Source: Leadbetterella sp964489955
Lineage (GTDB): Bacteria > Bacteroidota > Bacteroidia > Cytophagales > Spirosomataceae
NCBI GenBank assembly: GCA_964489955.1
Contig: CAZBAV010000015.1
Coordinates: 5,099 to 69,098, forward strand
DNA: 64,000 nt
Direction of reading: 5' to 3'
Numbering within the stretch: position 1 is the stretch's first letter; each line of letters opens with the position of its first letter. Position numbers and translations under genes: made by a program. Positions 60,696 to 64,000 of this stretch are shown one piece after another. Under the pieces are notes generated by a model. That model did no database searches. It was not told where the DNA came from and worked only from the letters and a program-made list of their open reading frames with translations.

Positions 60696-60737
60696 AATGC
60701 CTACAGCAACGCAGAATACGTCTATGGTAAGTCATCT

Positions 60738-60821
60738 CACTTTTCCCTACGCCAGTATGACCCGGATCAGGTAATGAGGGTATTTCTCAGACTGCAATGA
60801 ATGCAGACACCCCTAAAGTTT
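60738..60821 (-). promoter_or_regulatory. TPP riboswitch (THI box)
   Basis: In the leftward RNA the aptamer is plain: 5-prime AGGGGUG, CUGAGA (from 60790), ACCCUC, ACCUGAUCCGGGUCAUAC and GCGUAGGGA. Helix P1 can form from ACUUU (60815-60819) and AAAGU (60739-60743). It lies upstream of thiS and controls the thi operon by thiamine pyrophosphate. Confidence 0.95.
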
Positions 60822-61060
60822 GGTACAAATGTAAGGATAAAATAAAAGACGCAAAACGAAATAAGAGGAAATCGGTAAGTAACCTTTCTTTATTTCCTGA
60901 ATAGTAATTCATCGAGTCTATTTCGATTCTTCCTATAGTATAGTATTTTATCCGTATGATTAGCAGATGAGTACCAGGATGCTTTATTATAAAAGGCATC
61001 TTTTAAAATACTTAAAATCAAAAAGGTATTATTACTTTTACTGTATTATACTCTTAATTT
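60822..61060. other. Spacer between the thi leader and the GH29 gene
   Basis: No gene is seen; it must hold the promoters of two divergent units. No box matching TAnnTTTG with proper spacing was identified. Confidence 0.5.
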
Positions 61061-62839
61061 ATGACACACCTTAACTTAATAAAAGTCACGCTTGTGGCCA
61101 TTTCTCTTACTTTGATTACACTGCAAAACTTTGCACAATCCCCGTCAAAAACACAGTGGTTTGAAGATGCCCGCTATGGTATGTTTATCCATTGGGGACT
61201 CTATAGTGGTGCTGAGGGGCTTTGGAAAGGAGAAAAATTGAGGTATGCAAACAATTACGCCGAGTGGATACGGTATCGTAACCGAATCTCGAAAGAGGAA
61301 TATGGCGGGCTGGCCAAACGCTTTGACTGGAAGAGCATAGATCCCGAGCAGTGGGTTATCCTTGCAAAGGAAGCCGGAATGAAATATATAATCATAACCA
61401 GTAAGCACCACGATGGCGTAGCTATCTGGAATACAAAAATAGGCAACTATTCCCTTAGCAAGCTGGCAGGAACAAACCGGGACGTCATTAAAGAACTGGC
61501 AGAGGCATGCCGTAAGCACGGTATGAAACTGGGCTTTTACTATTCCCACTGGATTGACTGGGAACATCCCTATGCCTGGGACCATAATCAGGAACTTACA
61601 GGCCGTGTTACAGATGCTGAGTATGACCAGTACTGGCAGCAAAAGGTGATTCCGCAACTTACAGAACTCCTCACCAACTACGGAGATATAGCTTTGATGT
61701 GGTTTGACATGTGGATACCGTATCAGCAGTCGATTATCAAAAAAGAGCAGCTGCTGCAGGTTGTTGAACTCATTCGCAGACTCCAGCCTAACTGCCTGAT
61801 TAATTCTCGTCTTGGTCTGCCAACGGACCAAAACACAGTAGATTTTGAAACTCTTGGAGATAATCAGTTTGGCAGTGCATACATAGCCCACCCCTGGGAG
61901 ACCCCGGGTACCATAGCCCACTCATGGGGGTATAATGGTCAGGAGAATGAATGGAAATCTAGCAGCCAGATTTTTCAGTCCCTGATATCCAATGTCAGCC
62001 TTAACGGCGGACTTACCTTAAACATTGGTCCACGTGCCGATGGCAAGGTACCTTATGAAAGTGTACAGAGGTTAAGGGAAACCGGGCAATGGCTGAAAAA
62101 ACACGGCAACAGCATTTACGGTGCTACCGGCCTGGCATTACGTTCTGGACAGCATGACTGGGGATATCTGACCACGAAAACCGAAAAAGGAAGGACAGAA
62201 GTATACGCCCAGGTATTCAATTGGCCACTGGACAAAATCCTGCGAATTACTGGTATACAGAATGATCCCAAACAGGTGTATATAAACTTAAATGGCAAGA
62301 AATTGGAATTGAAATTTAAACGCACTGGCCCTCTTCTACATATTTATATTCCTGAAGATCAGCCGGATTCCTACGTTTCTACTATTGTGCTGAGTTACGA
62401 TATTCCGCTTCAACTGGACAAAGAGGTAGTAAGTGAGTCTGCCTTTGGAGGATTCGCTCTTACAGCACGCAATAGCGAAAACAAAGATGTGATTAGTAAG
62501 GAGTATGATGGCAAACGCCCGGCTCATGCCGTACTTTCCGGCGATAAAGAAATAAGCTGGGCTGTGTACATCCCTGAAGCAGGAGAATACAATTTTGATG
62601 TGTCTGTACACAATCCGGAAAAGACCGATAAAACAATCCGGATCATCAGTAATGAAACGGGTATATCCGGAACATTGAAACCCGGGAGACAGATGGTTGT
62701 AGAGCCGAATGAAAACAACTACACGCCTGAATTTATCAACCAGCGAATAGGAAGTATCCGGTTTACGGATAAGGGAACTTACCAGATACGGCTTACGAAC
62801 GAGGGGGCTGCTCCTTCTGGCTCAATCGTGTGTGGATAA
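61061..62839 (+). CDS. GH29 alpha-L-fucosidase
   Basis: 592 residues with a signal peptide (ending LQNFAQ). The retaining fucosidase barrel is clear: WFEDARYGMFIHWGLYS, YIIITSKHHDGVAIW with the substrate-binding His pair, MKLGFYYSHWIDWEHP and the nucleophile D216 in LMWFDMW. The C-terminal region adds a beta-sandwich and a carbohydrate-binding-like domain (residues about 470-590). It removes terminal fucose from glycans in the periplasm or outside. Confidence 0.95.
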   Translation: MTHLNLIKVTLVAISLTLITLQNFAQSPSKTQWFEDARYGMFIHWGLYSGAEGLWKGEKLRYANNYAEWIRYRNRISKEEYGGLAKRFDWKSIDPEQWVILAKEAGMKYIIITSKHHDGVAIWNTKIGNYSLSKLAGTNRDVIKELAEACRKHGMKLGFYYSHWIDWEHPYAWDHNQELTGRVTDAEYDQYWQQKVIPQLTELLTNYGDIALMWFDMWIPYQQSIIKKEQLLQVVELIRRLQPNCLINSRLGLPTDQNTVDFETLGDNQFGSAYIAHPWETPGTIAHSWGYNGQENEWKSSSQIFQSLISNVSLNGGLTLNIGPRADGKVPYESVQRLRETGQWLKKHGNSIYGATGLALRSGQHDWGYLTTKTEKGRTEVYAQVFNWPLDKILRITGIQNDPKQVYINLNGKKLELKFKRTGPLLHIYIPEDQPDSYVSTIVLSYDIPLQLDKEVVSESAFGGFALTARNSENKDVISKEYDGKRPAHAVLSGDKEISWAVYIPEAGEYNFDVSVHNPEKTDKTIRIISNETGISGTLKPGRQMVVEPNENNYTPEFINQRIGSIRFTDKGTYQIRLTNEGAAPSGSIVCG

Positions 62840-62956
62840 GTAAATAGTTCTCTTAACTAATTTTAGCCTTGTATCTCTTGACATATAAGGGGAAGGTTTT
62901 TTTAAGTCGTATGGGTAAAATCAGTGCCCTAATTATGGGTAATTTAAGAAAAAGAG

Positions 62957-63018
62957 GGTGTCCGAAAAATCTGTCAGATTGAGCTCAACATGACAATGAT
63001 AATCACTTTTCGGACACC
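62957..63018 (-). terminator. Long-loop terminator of the cytochrome-domain gene
   Basis: GGTGTCCGAAAA (62957-62968) and TTTTCGGACACC (63007-63018) are perfect 12-bp arms with flanking A/T tracts and a 38-base loop that holds its own TGTCA/TGACA stem. It follows the cytochrome-domain gene stop at 63024. Confidence 0.75.
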
Positions 63019-63023
63019 TTTTT

Positions 63024-64000
63024 CTATTTCAACTTGGCTTCAGCTCCTGCAACAACCATAATAGTCTTATCTGGTTTTGCGGAATTCACAAATACAAAAT
63101 AGACATCTTGCTTTTTGGTCAAAAGATTTTGCTCCACACGTATCGGAGCGGTTAATGTACTTGGCTTTGCAGTCGTTTCTACCACAGGCTTTAACAAGGG
63201 AGATTCACCTATGAGTTTGCCGGTTGGGCTTCCCAGGCGGACTTCTATCTTTCCCCCTACTGCATTTGCTCTTGCTTCCGGTGCAGAAGCCAGGAATGTA
63301 AATGCAGTTATTCCTCTAAGATCAATATTGCTTAAGAGAGCATACGCTCCAGACTTTTGAGGTATTAAAAGCTTCATATTATCGAAGTTCGTTTTGGTTA
63401 TATCTTTAACTTCATCAAAGCCGTGGATGTCTAGTCTGGAGTTTCTTAAAACGAGGGTTTCATCAGCTCGTACAGATGGCAAGCCATTTGCACCCTGGTC
63501 GGCATAAGCTGCTCTAAAAAAGTACGTACCTACACCTTTATCCTCCTTAGGTAAGGTGATAGCGTATTTTCCTTCAAGTGGCAGTTTAGTCTTCTCACTG
63601 GCTAAACTCAAAACATATCTGGCTATTTCTTCTGCATCTTTTTTGGGTAAATTCGGGTGGGCTGCCATTGCTATTTCACCCCAAACGCCCGCACCGCCGT
63701 TGATTATCTTATTGCTCAGGTATTCAATGGCGGAGGCTTTCTTCTCGTATTTTTTTGCTACTTCCTTATAAGTAGGACCAACCGATTTTTTACTTACGTC
63801 ATGGCAGGAATTGCAATCGGAGCCATCAATCAGTTTTCTACCCCTGCTCACCAGAATTGTAGTTTCGTCTGCTGTTTTGTGTCCTTGTGTGATACTAACC
63901 TTATCAAAACCCTCTGCCAGATAATCTACCGTGAAAACAACCTGATCGCTCTCTATCCCTTTTCCAAGGCTTCCGTCTTCCTTATCTGTAACAGTAATGG
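63024..64000 (-). CDS. C-terminal part of a cytochrome c-containing exported protein (partial)
   Basis: The frame continues to the right edge without a start. Residues visible: a beta domain (VTDKEDGSLGKGIESDQVVF), a class I cytochrome c domain with haem motif CNSCH in LIDGSDCNSCHDVSKKSVGP and a probable distal Met ligand in EIAMAAHPNLP, then a C-terminal carbohydrate-binding-like domain of about 170 residues. This order is that of large PQQ-dependent sugar dehydrogenase or ThuA-type proteins of Cytophagales, whose N-terminal part would lie outside. The internal GTG at 63851 is not the true start. Confidence 0.85.
   Translation of the reverse strand, partial: ITVTDKEDGSLGKGIESDQVVFTVDYLAEGFDKVSITQGHKTADETTILVSRGRKLIDGSDCNSCHDVSKKSVGPTYKEVAKKYEKKASAIEYLSNKIINGGAGVWGEIAMAAHPNLPKKDAEEIARYVLSLASEKTKLPLEGKYAITLPKEDKGVGTYFFRAAYADQGANGLPSVRADETLVLRNSRLDIHGFDEVKDITKTNFDNMKLLIPQKSGAYALLSNIDLRGITAFTFLASAPEARANAVGGKIEVRLGSPTGKLIGESPLLKPVVETTAKPSTLTAPIRVEQNLLTKKQDVYFVFVNSAKPDKTIMVVAGAEAKLK

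Noticed and set aside
61145..61921. 258-codon minus-strand reading frame inside the fucosidase gene
   Set aside because: Antisense shadow of a full-length GH29 gene with all catalytic motifs.
1..64000. CRISPR arrays, rRNA genes, intact insertion sequences
   Set aside because: No regularly spaced direct repeats, no rRNA sequence and no transposase gene were found on either strand.

Overview
The window looks like draft sequence from a Bacteroidota chromosome, probably Cytophagales or a close relative. It has a SusC/SusD pair, a type IX secretion (T9SS) C-terminal sorting domain, a short RpoD-type sigma factor (about 287 residues), -7 boxes of the TAnnTTTG type and a parA-parB-DUF5683-dapB gene order. 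The genus cannot be fixed by eye. Five runs of ten N mark scaffold joins at 15687, 24034, 28365, 50793 and 60385. One of them, inside the sigma factor gene, looks like a false gap.

Layout. 1-2.1 kb: the start of a leftward TPR-type gene and an M61 peptidase. 2.1-12.5 kb: a polysaccharide-utilisation locus read leftward (SusC, SusD, metallophosphoesterase, a lyase-like protein, GH105), with a divergent LacI regulator. 12.5-21.1 kb: leftward housekeeping genes (dapB, DUF5683, parB, a divergent parA, rpoD, pnp, rpsO, an LptF/G permease, a START-like protein) and a tRNA-Met. 21.4-28.4 kb: GH97 glycosidase, an MprF-like protein, a GNAT acetyltransferase and a divergent MocR-type regulator.

28.4-47.2 kb is accessory DNA. 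It holds an XRE-type regulator broken by an amber codon, an AT-rich nuclease-STAND NTPase fusion, a tightly overlapped three-gene cassette (double NTase-HEPN protein plus two proteins built from related helical repeats), a cupin, a three-gene oxidative cluster (flavin amine oxidase, haem-binding-like protein, ferritin-like iminophenyl-pyruvate dimer synthase homologue) and an overlapped pair of a trypsin-like protease and a secreted protein. The spacers carry decayed gene fragments, repeated hairpin elements and inverted repeats, which suggests repeated insertion and decay.

47.2-56.6 kb: an EEP-family hydrolase, aldo/keto reductase, DUF1772 and other membrane proteins, a Crp/Fnr regulator, a T9SS-exported M64 peptidase with a lipoprotein partner, two unknown genes and a Nudix hydrolase. 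56.6-60.8 kb: a leftward thiamine operon (thiS, tenI-like, thiE, thiG, thiH, thiF) under a TPP riboswitch whose leader can be folded into two exclusive states. 61-64 kb: a GH29 fucosidase and the C-terminal part of a cytochrome c-containing protein that runs off the right edge.

The best candidates for something undescribed are the HEPN/helical-repeat cassette (32.4-36.3 kb), the nuclease-STAND gene (29.5-32.1 kb) and the oxidase/ferritin-like cluster (37.6-42.9 kb). All functions are read from sequence motifs; no database search was possible.
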